Part shown: positions 35,135 through 47,493 of the stretch, piece by piece | Numbering within the stretch: the stretch's first letter is position 1 | How the letters are laid out: the number at the start of each line of letters is the position of its first letter | From: Mucidula mucida | Taxonomy: Eukaryota; Basidiomycota; Agaricomycetes; Agaricales; Physalacriaceae | DNA length: 64,000 nt | Direction of reading: 5' to 3' | Assembly: GCA_015501055.1 (NCBI GenBank) | Contig: JADNYV010000045.1 | Span: 62,001 to 126,000 of the forward strand | The notes under the pieces: generated by a model | What the model saw: the letters and a program-made list of their open reading frames with translations, nothing else | What the model was told of the DNA's origin: nothing | The model's database searches: none | Made by a program: the position numbers and the translations under genes

Positions 35135-35814
35135 TGATACTCAACCAGGACTGTCTGAACTGTAGGGTCGACTAGAAGTACCTTTGCTGATTCATGTTGT
35201 AGCAGTGACCCGTAACTGCGCGGCGGGCGCTCTAGTATTTGACCATGTTTGATTTCTCGTCCTTGTCTTCATGTCACGTCGCGGTCCGAACCTCTTGACT
35301 GTTTCACTACTGATGGCAATTGAATGCACGTAGAACATCTCGTACATGCTGCCGTTGGCAGGATAACTTTTGGTTCGGCGGCAGTGGTCATAGCGGCCCG
35401 GACTCAAACCACGCAGTGATATTCCCAAGACGGCCTGAACGGGATCTTGCTACAGGCGCTCTTGACGGTTGATGAACAATTCCTGTCCGTCTCCATTTGA
35501 TGTGGTTTCATACATCTCAGAAGTGTCCTCTGCCTGCTCCTCTATAACTTGCGAGGCTCGATGTTCAATCTCAAAGCTGATTATCAACGATTAGGTCTAG
35601 TGACACTAGGCATGACACAAGGACTTCATGCCGCGGGGCTTGGTTGGTCTATTCGCCTCCAATTCACTAATTATATCCGACGGATATTTGTTTCGAAGGT
35701 TCCGAAGGCATGATGTATGTCATGCACTCGCGGATGTACTATGGTCTGCGTGACCAGAAAGAAGAGTATAAGAACATCGCATGATGAAAGAGGGTAGTGC
35801 ATATAGCTCTTATC
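35135..35814. other. Intergenic between MFS and carboxylesterase, block 1
   Basis: No gene is recognised. The repeat of this stretch in block 2 is 46813-47493. The end of it is the likely carboxylesterase promoter. Confidence 0.5.
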
Positions 35815-37897
35815 ATGAAGACCAGCGTTAGGCTGCTGCTAATCGCGGCCTTGGGACGCCTCGCGCGCAGCCAGACCGTAGTCCTCGACTGTGAGTCCGC
35901 CGCCTACTAGTGTGTGCTACGCAGTGTATTCTAATCTACGACTCTAGACGGAACCTTTGTCGGCCAGACGAACACCACGACAAACATCACATCTTTCTTG
36001 GGAGTACGATATGCGGATCCGCCTTGGGGGAACTACGTTGGCGTCCACCGGTCACCCCGCCCTCGTCCGACCTGGGTGTTGTAAACGCGGCTGCCGTATG
36101 CCTGCTTATGAAGTCACCGGCATCGCCACTAATGAACGTGTTAGTTTGGCCCAAGCTGCATCGCGACAGCCACTCCTGGTGCTATTCCAAGCTCGCAGTC
36201 AGAAGACTGCCTTTACGCAAATGTTCTTCGCGTCCTTGATAGATGCCCCACTTTCGCTAAATCAACGCGTCTTCTAGGTCTATATCCCGGCATTGGCTTC
36301 TGAGCCGCTACCAGTTCTCGTCTTCTTCCACGGCGGTGGATTCCAAGGAGGTGATTCGCGTGGAAACACTCCTACATATTTGCTCCCGTCCTCAAGCACT
36401 CCATTTGTCTTTGTAACCTTCGAATACCGCCTTGGCGCATTCGGCTTTTTGAGTCAGTGTTCTTTCGTTATTCATCACGGCTTTCGTCCGCTGATGCTCC
36501 GCTGCAGGCGGCAAGGAAGTTGGGGAAGATGGCACCTACAACGTTGGAATGTTGGACCAAGTGCGTTGTCATCACTCCGGCGCTTTCCAGCTCTAATGAT
36601 AACCGCCATGATAGCGCGCCGGGTTACGGTGGATACAGCGGTACATCAGCAGTTTTGGCGGCGATCCGAGGTGAAGTTTTCGTGACTTCTTCTTCTGTGA
36701 TTGCTGAAGAGCATTCTTAGCCAAGTAACTATATGGGGACAGTCTGCAGGCGCTGGGGCGACAATGTTTCACGTACGTAGCGAAGCTTCTTCCCCAACTA
36801 ATGTTCATTTTCACCAGCTAATTGCGAACGGCGGGGATAGTGAAGGATTGTTTCAACGTGTAATGGGCGACAGTCCATCGCTGAGCTACATGCCTCGGGC
36901 AGATTCTGCATACGATCAATCGATCTTCAACGATTTCACGTCTCTCGCGTAGGTCTAAGCCCTTTATCTCCTTCGACTGGTTCTGAACCTAGGCGTCACA
37001 GTGACTGTTCCAACGCGTCGAACATAATGGACTGTCTGAGAAATGCGACTTCCAGGTCCTTGGCTAATGCAGAGAACGGCGTAGCCAAGCTACGGACAAC
37101 CACTATCTTCGTGTTTGCTCCAAGAGTGGACGACACCTTTTTCCGTGAACCTCCCGTCGAAGCATTGACTCTGGAAGATTTTCCCGTATTCCAATCTTTT
37201 TCGGGTAGGCCTTCTTTCGCCGTCACCTAGATCAGAAGGATGAACATGCCACCAGAGGAAACACGAATGAAGGTGCCGGTTGGGCTTCCGATCTCTCCGG
37301 CGACGCAAATACCTCTCTCAATAACGCGACAGAAGTTACGGTGTACAACCTCCTGCGAGGGCAATATGGCAGTCTCACAAACGAGTCTTTCAATCGTGCT
37401 TTAGAGCTATATCCATTAGAAGACTACGGAACCTACGATCTCCAAGGTCAACAGATGTACGGCGAGGCGCGCTATATATGCTCTGCCGTTCTTATCACCG
37501 AAAACGCGGCCAAGTTTGGCCTACCGTCGTTCCATTACCATTATAATAATGCGCATCTTGGATCTGGGCATAGCAGCGAGCTTGCGGCGCTCTATAATGC
37601 CCCCAGTAGCAACGCCAATGCCAATGACACCGCTCTGTTTGAGAACATGCGCCAGTACTGGACGTCGTTCGCCACTTCTGGGCGGCCGGTCGCGAGCAAT
37701 GCATTATCTTGGAGGGTTCGTTATTGAATTTGGTCTCTGTTCGTGAATCTCACGGCCGTTTTTAGGCTGTGAGCATATTAGACGGGAGTCTTAGAATGAG
37801 ACTCGACCCATCCGACATGACGATGGAACGGGTGCCGAGTGAACAGGCTGCTCGATGCGACTTTTGGCATGGTCTGCATCAAGAATTAAGTACCTGA
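35815..37897 (+). CDS. Type-B carboxylesterase/lipase, block 1 (frame breaks)
   Basis: Same gene as 47494-49579 (see there). Compared with block 2 it lacks one C at 36022-36023, which breaks FLGVRYADPP, and one C at 37169, which breaks VEALTSGRF. Both are homopolymer differences in otherwise identical sequence, so the breaks may be assembly errors. The last three codons (Ser-Thr-stop, 37889-37897) lie inside the first bases of the next tandem block. Confidence 0.8.
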
Positions 37898-40223
37898 AAT
37901 GCCTGTATATTTACAACAAACACGTTACTGCACTGAAAGAAACGTGCACGGCAGACTTCGAGCTCAGAGATAGTGTGATGAGAGTGAAACGATGCAACGA
38001 TGCAAGTTCGCATTCCGCGTAGGCCCAGTCCGCCATTTGGAGGTGTACAATCTGATTGAGAGGCTTCCATCATCTGAGGTTCATACAAAGCATTACTCGA
38101 ATGACTCCGCTGACACTAGCCTTAGCCTACACGAATCCAGTATCCTACGCACCACTTACTGCGGAGAGGAATCTTCCCTCTGTTACCAAAGAGTTGCCCG
38201 AACACCATGCTGCCGCAGATTGGCCATACACTCTAGCACATCACTCCGAAGGTCACCTCCGTTCCGAACTCCGAGGACGACAGATGATACACTGTGCATT
38301 CCTCCTCCTTGGCCAGCGCGCGAGTAGAGCATGGGGATGAGAGCGTCTACCGGTTGACGCTCTTCCGCCCACACCAGCACCAGCGACGTAAGTGCCGGCA
38401 GAAGATGGCCTTCAGTCATCTCCCACTAAACAGTGATGGTCCTAACTCAGCTTCGATGACGCGCAACGCTCGTAGATTCTTCATGCTATGAAGCGCATCA
38501 ATTAGACTCTCCTCCAACGTGGGTTTCTCAGTGCTGACTGGGTTGAAGAATCCCTCGCTAGAGTCAATGTCATCAACGTATCTGCCCCGCATAATGACAG
38601 CGAATGTCTGTAGTGCGCATCCGGAACGAACCAAGAAACTGGGCAGAATAGTGAAGGAATTGGTCCAGTCTACTGGGTCCCAGTATTTACGTGTCGCATA
38701 CGGATCGGGAGGCATCATGGTGAGGCTTTGTAGGCCGGGAATGGTGATACATTCGAAAAACGAGCCGAGCGAACTTATCCATGGTGGTCGGCAATGGTCA
38801 CCCAATTTAAACTCCGACGCTGGCTGAGGCCGTGGTCACGTACTTGAGGCTGAATTGCTGGCCTCCCACCTCACTTTTGGGACATGTTTGTATGGAAGAA
38901 AAGCATGGCATGATGCATCTCAAGAAAGTTATGGTTGCAGATTTTTTTCTTTTGCTTCTCTTCAAGTAGTAGAGTCATCCAGCAGCCCTTTCAACATGTA
39001 AATAAGAAATCTGCAACGATAACTTTTATTCAAGGAATATTCTAAGAATTTTCGAATTTTCCCCAAGACCTGAGATGTGACGATACGAGCTCCATCCTTT
39101 GCAGAGGAATCAGCTCTTTGGATCCCGTTTGGCAGGGGTTTCCTTTTTGGGCAATACCACTTTCTCGATCACCAATTTCTGGCCCGGTTGCCGACCACCA
39201 TTATCCAGATCACAGAGTCGAGAATAAGGGTAGAGATGTTAAGACTGAATGATGGGTATCCAACGACTGGTAGCTCAAGGTTATAAAGGTATGGCCTGAG
39301 AACGAGTGCTCGATGATTGCCATCCGTGAACTCGTCGTTTAGATGCCTCAGATACTGCACGTTAACAAACCTCGCGGAGTTGTCGCCAGGGCAGTGCATC
39401 AGCGACAGAGCGGAATCTCATAGGTTAGCCCTTGCGATTCAGAAGTGTAAAACTGGTTAATGAGGTGCGTCATGGAACAAGCCCTGTATGGCCGAGCGCG
39501 CAGGACCGTTGTTCACCAAGGTCAGAGACTCCAGAAGAGACTCCGATTCTTGTATATAGGGTCCCAGAAGATTGGCGTCCTGAAGATTCATACACAACTC
39601 CGCAACCCTCCACTGAGCGTAATGTTGGTATACATCTGAGACCAGCTCGAGATGATAATCGTAGGTCTCCTCGTATGGAAAGTTGTTGTCACAATCATCA
39701 GTCGTGTGTCGATCTTCGTAAGGAATTTCAACCTTGACCGAGATTGGAATATCCCCGCATCGTTCGAGATAGTGCTGGTATAGATCGAGGCCGTCCGCAT
39801 AAGGTGCAACGCATATATTCCAGATCGAGGGCGTGCATAGCGCTATGTCGAGCAGACGAGGCTGATGGAGAGTGCAGTCTTATATTCGCTGCGCTCGAAT
39901 GACGTGCAAGCAGATGCAAAGATGATACCGAGTACTTCGGTTGGAAATCGGCGAATAGAGGAAGAACGTATAAACTGGGTACTTCGCTGAATGTGGCGAT
40001 TGAGATGCGCGTGGTGCGCTTTCAGCGCGTCAAGCATCGACTCGACGCGCGCGATCTCCCCCGCCAATACTGCCATATCGGCACATGGGTTCTCCAAACT
40101 GCTCTTGAGGCAAGAGACCTCGGATTGAACGGGGTTTTGATACGCTCTGGCGATACTTTCTTCGAAGAAGAGTTTGTAAGGAGTCAACGTGATTGAGGTA
40201 TGACATTTCGGGCACAGTTCCAT
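37889..40223 (-). pseudogene. F-box/LRR protein, block 2, split by a TIR element
   Basis: Same as block 1, with the 10-base loss in the F-box. The LRR part is in addition interrupted at 38782-39200 by a 419-bp element. Confidence 0.78.
38782..39200. mobile_element. 419-bp non-autonomous TIR element (MITE-A), block 2
   Basis: The ends TGGTGGTCGGCAA and TTGCCGACCACCA are 13-bp perfect inverted repeats. The flanks are a 7-bp direct repeat TTATCCA (38775-38781 and 39201-39207). The uninterrupted site, with a single TTATCCA, is seen in block 1 at 27528-27534. There is no transposase reading frame. A 7-bp duplication does not clearly fit hAT (8) or PIF/Harbinger (3), so the superfamily is left open. 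Confidence 0.88.
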
Positions 40224-40621
40224 AGAGGTCTCAGGTCATTGCTTTCGAGACAGGTCAAAAGGTAAGAAAGAAAGGGAACCAGGAAGGCGTACTAGATAAT
40301 TTCAGCGCGAAAGTAATGCGTCAGACGCTCCCTGGATTGGAATCATGAGGAGTCGGTATTGTAAATGATTCTCAGCCCACTAACCCTTGAGTACAAACAG
40401 TCTGTTGTATTTGTGCGTGTCTCAAGGAAACTTCGATGATGGATGTTGGGAGCAACGCTCAAGCGCTCAGGCTCAAGCCGGGTAAATACTTACCGGCACA
40501 TTCCGGCAGGCAGGCACCGTGTTAGAGAACGAGTGCATTCAGGCAGAGCTAAATTCCTGAATAACTATGGAATTTCGATGTTTGAAACAATCAGGAATGT
40601 AATACGACGGAGCAGTCATGT

Positions 40622-41988
40622 TCATCCCCAGAGAACCAAGGCATCTAGACAAACGTGAGTTCCTAGACGTGTGCATGGTTTAGTGTTAAACGTTTCGGGC
40701 AACTGGGACGAACGCACAACTGCGTATCCACCGGGAAAGGCGTCGTTGAACGCGGTAGGGTCACCCACAAGCAGCAATCCATCGCTGCCTGCAAGATAGT
40801 AAAGGAAGGTAGCCGGTTTGCCTACACGAGGAGTAAAAACATCAACCGTTTCCCGATGCTGCACAAGAACACGTACTGTTATCCGTGTTAACCCATTGCG
40901 CTGTGATTTTCTGGGTAGAAGTCGAATAAGTCCAGATCGCGGATTCAGACTACCGATGTTTTCGAGGTAGGTTGAGCGTTGGATCTCGCATGTCAGGCAT
41001 CACGTACATTTTGGCCGCTATATGAGTTGCCAGCGGGGGAGGGAGGTGCGTTAGCGTCCGCTGCCAAAGCGGTCAATAAAAATCTTCAATACTAGGTAAC
41101 ACAAGGGGCTCACTGTGGAACGTGCCAGTGAGTATAAGATAGCTGTATGGGTTGTGATTAAAACATGCGGGTTATCTCATATATCTCGAGGAACGAACTT
41201 TGGACTGCCTGACGACAAGTTGTCGTCGGAGCTCGCTGGTCCAACGACAGCTCCTAGAAGGGGGTGTGCTGGATCGGTGGGAATCTGTGAATACAGTCCT
41301 TCAGATGACTGGTTCGAAGTAATGTGGTAGATTATGCATTACATGCTCCTGAAGGTCAATGGTGGTGTAGGCATTCTGTTTCATGAACGCCGTGACTTGG
41401 AGAGCGTCCGTAGTACTCGCGGTAATACCATATCTGGTAGACAACAAACAATCAACACATTGCACTTTCCTGATGGTAGAACACAAACCTCCTGGTCGAG
41501 GGGTTGACATAAGCTTCGTTCACGTATCCAACCAACCCTCCGTTATCCGCGCGTGTGACCTTGATGATACTTTTTCGAACCAAGTCATGAACGGGCTCCA
41601 ATCTGAATGCACAGATCAGCATACCTTTGAATACTAGCGGAGCCGGACGGTGTGGCGCGACGGGCTGAAGGGAAAATCAGCATCAGGGGGATCATTGTAA
41701 AACAAAATTATACTACTTACCAGACCCCATCCTTGTCGGAATGTGACGACGGCCGGGAACAATGTTTGCGCGTTCAAAGTTGGGAGTCGCTGGGCCCAAT
41801 CCGCGCGCCATCCGCTTAGCATTCGTTTCTCTAACGGAGTAGGAGATCGTCTCTTCGATGGGTGCCACAGGAGCTCTGGCCACCGCGAATGGACCATCGA
41901 TAGAGGGAGCGCGAGGAGTGTTGAGTGTTGTAGACGAAGCAGACGCGATGAAAAGCGCCAAAGGCACTAAACGAAGGACGTTGAACAT
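40622..41988 (-). CDS. Secreted protein S1, block 2
   Basis: Same interval length (1,367 bp), motifs and exon layout as S1 of block 1, whose nine exons give 306 residues with a signal peptide. No difference that would break the frame was noticed. Function unknown. Confidence 0.83.
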
Positions 41989-42683
41989 TGCGAGAAGTAA
42001 ATGAGCGTGGTGGTAGAAAGAGGCGGCGACGATTTCTGACAGACACTGGAGCGTACATTTAGGGGCCGACGTGTGTGTAGGATTCCCGTCGATGAGCTCC
42101 TAGACATGCCAAGAGGCGTCTTCGGCGAAGGCGGAGTCAAAGCTTCCGTACAACTTCACTGCGGTACATCAAAGAGCGAACATGCAACTGATGAAAGAGC
42201 AGACATGCAACTGTACCACGTTGTGTATAATTAAATTGAAATAAAATTTCATAACGAGCCAGTACCAGGAACATTTAGAGGAACGAACGCTTGTCTTGAC
42301 AAGACCTCTTGTAGCCAGAAACCTGTTTTAGCGCGTACTATAAGAGCGGAGAATCACCGACGCTAAATGAATTCCCGTACCAGCCAACCATTGTCGGGGA
42401 GGTACGTGTTCTGGCGCAAGAACAGCGGCCACCGGCTACTATCTCGAAGTCTCATAAGTATATCGGCTTCCTGACCATGACTCGCGATGACAAAACGTAA
42501 AAGAGAACGAGTCGGCAGCGCTTAAATTCCAGGCTATAATAAAGGAGAATCTACTAAGCAACCTGATTAACTACGGGATTCCGATGCAAACGATCGGGAA
42601 TGTGATTACGATGGAGCAGTCATGTTCATGTCCAGAGAACCAAGGCGCTTAGACCAACGTGAATTCCTAGATGTGTATATGAT

Positions 42684-43987
42684 TTAGTGTTGCACGATTC
42701 GGGCAATTGGGACGACACGCACAACTATGTATCCACCGGGCGCGACGCTGTTGAACGCGGTAGGGTCCCCCACAAGAAGCAATGAATCGCTGCTTGGAAG
42801 ATAGTATAGGAACGTAGCCGGTTTGCCTACATGAGGCGTAAAAACATCAACAACTGAGGAATCAAATCCTGCACAGGAACACTTACTGGAGTCCGTGTTA
42901 ACCCATTGCGCTGTGATTTTCTGGGTAGAAGTCGAATAAGTCCAGATCATCGATTCAGACTACAGACGTTTTCGAGAGGGTTAGAGCATTGATCTCTCCT
43001 GTCAGGGCACCACGTACTTTGCTGCTACTAAATGAGTTGCCAGCGGCGGAGGCAGGTGCATTAGCGGCGGCTGTCCTAGCAGTCAATAGAGCACTTGGAT
43101 AGGTGAAACAAGGGGCTTACTGTGGGACGTGCCGGTGAGTTGACAATAGCTGTATTAGTTATGACTGAGCATGCGAGTATCACATAGATCTCGAGAAACG
43201 AACTTGGCGCTGCCTGATGACAAGTTGTCGTTAGTGCTTGATCCTGCAACGACAGCTCCTAGAAGGGGGTGTGATGAATCGGTGGGATTCTGTGAATAAA
43301 TTCTTTCAGATGAAGTGTTTAGAGTAATGCGACAGATTAAGCTTTACAGGCTCCAGCAGTTCAATGGTAGTGTAGGAATTCTGATTCATGACCGGTGTGA
43401 CTTGGAGAGCGTTTGCAGTATTCGTGGTGACACCATACCTGATAGACAACAAACAGTCAACACATTGCCCTATCCCGACGGTAAAGAACAAACCTCTTGC
43501 TTGAGCTGTTGTTGATGAAAGATTTCTTCACGTATCCAACAAACCCTCCGTTATCCGCGTGTGTGACCTTGATGCTACTATTGCGAACCCAGTCATCAGC
43601 AGGCTCCAATCTGAACGCACGCATTGGCATACCCAGTAAAACTAGCAGAGCCTGACGGCGTAGAGCGACGGGCTGCAGGAAAGATCAGCATCAGGAGGAT
43701 CATTGTAATAACGGAATACATACCAGACCCCATCCTTGTCGGACTGTGACGACGGCCAGGCAGATTGGTCGCGCGTTCAAAGTTGGGAGCCGCTGGACCC
43801 AATCCGCGCGCCATCCGCTTAGCATTCGTTTCTCTGACGGGGTAGACGACCGAATCTTCGATGGATACCACAGGAGCTCTAGCCACTGCGAGTGATCGAT
43901 AGAGGGAGCGCGAGGAGCGTTGAGTGTTGTAGACGAAGCAGACGCGATGAAAAGCGCCAAAGGCACTAAACGGAGGACGTTGAACAT
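42684..43987 (-). CDS. Secreted protein S2, block 2 (one apparent frameshift)
   Basis: The last exon is intact here and ends PGGYIVV...PIAR before the stop at 42684. Exon 1 loses frame at 43894, where a single G (one C on the coding strand) is missing compared with blocks 1 and 3, just before the AVARAPVV segment. So blocks 1 and 2 each break S2 at a different homopolymer. Confidence 0.7.
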
Positions 43988-44359
43988 TGCGAGAAGTGAA
44001 AGAGCGTGGTGGTAGAAAGAGGCGGCGACAATTCTGACAGCAAAGACACTCTAGTATTGGGGGAGCGTACATTTAGGGGCCGAGGTATGTATACGATTCC
44101 CGGAGATGAGCTCCTAAGCCTGACTAGTCGGTTGAGTCGAGACTCCGTACAAGTTCACAGCGGTGCATGAAAGTGCGAACATGCAACTGTACCGCATACC
44201 TCTGCATACCTACCTGGTGTATACTTAGATTGCAATAACATCTCGTGAAGAGCCGGACAAGACCTCTTGAAGACAGAAACCTGTTGTACCGCGTGCTGGA
44301 AAGCGGGAGGATCAACACAGCGGGAGGAAATCCCGTACCAGCCAACAATTGCGCCTGCA

Positions 44360-44586
44360 AAGAGGCCCCCTGGAAATGCCTACAAGAGGTTCGATCCCGA
44401 AAAAGCCAAATTTTGGGGCCAAAATCGGCCATTTCTTTCAGTATTTTGCGATTTATAGGTGCAGTCTTGATGCAATTTACACAAAATTCGGGCACAAGAC
44501 GCAGAAAACCGAAATACGTCCATTTCCGCACTAAAAATGGCCGTTTCGGGATCGAACCTCTTGTAGGCATTTCCGGGGGTCCTCTC
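44360..44586. mobile_element. 227-bp inverted-repeat element (MITE-B), block 2
   Basis: Identical in place and structure to 32682-32908, with the same GCA flanks (44357-44359, 44587-44589). It was present before block 1 and block 2 separated. From 44590 to 44916 nothing is recognised. Confidence 0.7.
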
Positions 44587-44916
44587 GCACCGGACTCGCA
44601 CTATCACTGTGGTATCGACACGCTTTGTCACACGCCTTGCCATTGATCAGGAAGTGCCGAACGAAGTAATATTTGGCTGCCGGCTGTGGGTCTTTCAACG
44701 AACACTATTAGAGTCGAAAAACAATGGTACTGTGTCAATGCCGAGCGCTATATTTAGCCTGTCTTTATGTAGCTACTGAATAGCCAGTTACCAGTGTCAG
44801 TGTGGTCCGTGGTCCCTCGCACGTTGGTGTAGCACCGAGCTACTTGGACATCAAGCCTGCGCTCAAAAGCCGCTATCGATGGCTTCTTCGGAAGACCTCC
44901 TTCGACCGCTACTAGG

Positions 44917-46812
44917 ATGACTGAGGACAACGAAAAAGACGGTCGAGTCCGTGTCTCTGTGAAGGGCGTACAATATGTGGATGCGTATATTGTCGATTCG
45001 GAGTATCAGCGAAAGGTAGATTTGCTTAACGGATCGCTGCAAGAGATTGGTATGGGGCGCCATCAGGTCTGTTCGTATTCGTGTCTCGAGCTTCATTCTG
45101 AAAGAGCTTGCGAAGTGGGATTTGTTTGTCGTGACAGGATTCGGCTGGTTCGCGTGAGTTTTTGGTCGATCTACATGTCGACTATGTTCTGATTGTGTTT
45201 CTTTTAGAGATAACCTCTGGCCTGTAGGTTCTGGTCACCTCTTAACGCGCAATCAAGTAACGCGTCCACAGGTAGTGACAGGCCTCATCCTCCCTCAAGT
45301 AGTCCAGGAGTTTCAATCACAAGGCGCCTTCTTGCAACTGAGTCAGAACATCGGTCTCCTCCTCGGCGCTGTGTTCTGGGGCGTTGGATCTGACGTTTGG
45401 GGCCGACGCGTCTCATTCAACATCACTCTCCTCATCGCAGGTGTCTTCGCCACAGCTGCTGGAGGCTCTCCCAATTTCATCACCATCAGCTCGTTGGCTG
45501 CAGTTTGGTCCATAGGTGTTGGAGGAAACCTCCCAGTAGACTCGGCCATCTTCCTCGAGTTTATCCCAGCATCACACCAGTACCTTCTCACCGTTTTGTC
45601 AATGTGGTGGGCATTCGGGCAGCTGCTGGTGAGTCTGGTTGCGTGGGCGCTTATTGGCAACTTCTCATGTGAGGTTGGGGTTGTTCAGTGCCGGAGAGAG
45701 GATAATCAAGGATGGCATTATTTCTTGTTTGCCATGGGCGGACTAATGATCCTGATGTGGGCTATTCGGTTCTTCTTGTTTAGGCTCTACGAGAGCCCCA
45801 AGTATCTCATGGGGCGTGGACGCGACGAGGAGGCGATTAATGTCCTGCGTTTGATTGCTGAGCGGAACGGAAAGCCAGATGCGTGCCGACTGACTCTGGA
45901 GGATTTACATGGGGCTCAAAAGGAAGAACACCAGAAAATGGATACTTCCGCCCGGGGAGCCATTCGGCGCACGCTCTCTCGTCTCAGTGCCGACCAAGTT
46001 TATTCGCTACGAGGAAACTGGCATATTCGACGACTCTGATCATTGTCATCTGGGGTCCGCGTTCATTTGCTTCAGGTCTTCGCACATAGAACTCAAAGTA
46101 TCTCGGTGTAGCGCTATTTGGCCTGTCATTTCCGCTTTACAGCGCGTTCATCACCTTTTTGTATGTTTTGTGTTCTTCGGCTTGAAAATAAACGTTTAAA
46201 CTCACGTATACGCGCAGCTTTTCTACACGTGGCGTAGACTTTGGCGACGGTTCGACGTCCCTCACATACCGGAATGTAAGTGTATACAGGGCACGTTCGC
46301 TCTCGCCACCTCATATAACTTTCAGCAAGTCATTCTGAGCGTCATCGGCGTCCCAGGCTCACTCATAGCCGGGTATCTCGTAGAGCTCCCCTCTCTTGGT
46401 CGGCGAGGAACTCTCTCCATCTCCACCCTGCTCACTGGTGCCTTCATCCTTGCGTCTACCACGGCTCGCTCCTCAAATGCTCTCCTCGGCTGGAACTGTG
46501 CTTACAGTTTTACAAGCAACGTCATGTACGGCGTCCTGTATGCCTTGACACCGGAGCTATTTCCGACCAAAAATCGCGGGACGGGGAACGCGCTTGCAGC
46601 TGCAGCAAATCGTACATGTGGGATTATGGTTAGTTGTATGTCCAGGGCATGACCAACGTTGACAATATGGTGCACTGCAGGCCCCCGTTATCGCACTATA
46701 CGCCGATTTGAGGACAAGTGTTCCGATCTATATTGCTGGCGCGTTGTTTCTTGTTGCAGGCTTTGTGGCTCTCCTGTTGCCTTTCGATTCAAGAGGAAAG
46801 GCGGCACTTTGA
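44917..46812 (+). CDS. MFS transporter, block 2 (one apparent frame break)
   Basis: Sequence and structure are as the block 1 copy, including the micro-exon and the single unexplained frame change (near 45996-45999). It is followed by about 680 bases without a recognised gene (46813-47493). Confidence 0.78.
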
Positions 46813-47493
46813 TGATACTCAACCAGGACTGTCTGAACTGTAGGGTCGACTAGAAGTACCTTTGCTGATTCATGTTGTAGCAGTGACCCGTAACTGCGCG
46901 GCGGGCGCTCTAGTATTTGACCATGTTTGATTTCTCGTCCTTGTCTTCATGTCACGTCGCGGTCCGAACCTCTTGACTGTTTCACTACTGATGGCAATTG
47001 AATGCACGTAGAACATCTCGTACATGCTGCCGTTGGCAGGATAACTTTTGGTTCGGCGGCAGTGGTCATAGCGGCCCGGACTCAAACCACGCAGTGATAT
47101 TCCCAAGACGGCCTGAACGGGATCTTGCTACAGGCGCTCTTGACGGTTGATGAACAATTCCTGTCCGTCTCCATTTGATGTGGTTTCATACATCTCAGAA
47201 GTGTCCTCTGCCTGCTCCTCTATAACTTGCGAGGCTCGATGTTCAATCTCAAAGCTGATTATCAACGATTAGGTCTAGTGACACTAGGCATGACCACAAG
47301 GACTTCATGCCGCGGGGCTTGGTTGGTCTATTCGCCTCCAATTCACTAATTATATCCGACGGATATTTGTTTCGAAGGTTCCGAAGGCATGATGTATGTC
47401 ATGCACTCGCGGATGTACTATGGTCTGCGTGACCAGAAAGAAGAGTATAAGAACATCGCATGATGAAAGAGGGTAGTGCATATAGCTCTTATC

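Larger units (their letters stand above)
26642..37888. repeat. Tandem block 1 (11,247 bp)
   Basis: The block contains F-box(-), S1(-), S2(-), a 227-bp inverted-repeat element, MFS(+) and carboxylesterase(+). It starts at AGTACCTGAAATGCCTG, and the same start recurs at 37889 and 49571. It is nearly identical to block 2 apart from the absent 419-bp element, a few substitutions, single-base homopolymer differences and a more diverged patch at the S2 3' end (about 30990-31160). Confidence 0.93.

Noticed and set aside
38782..39200. hAT element assignment for MITE-A
   Set aside because: The direct repeats support at most 7 bp, not 8, and there is no transposase; superfamily left open.
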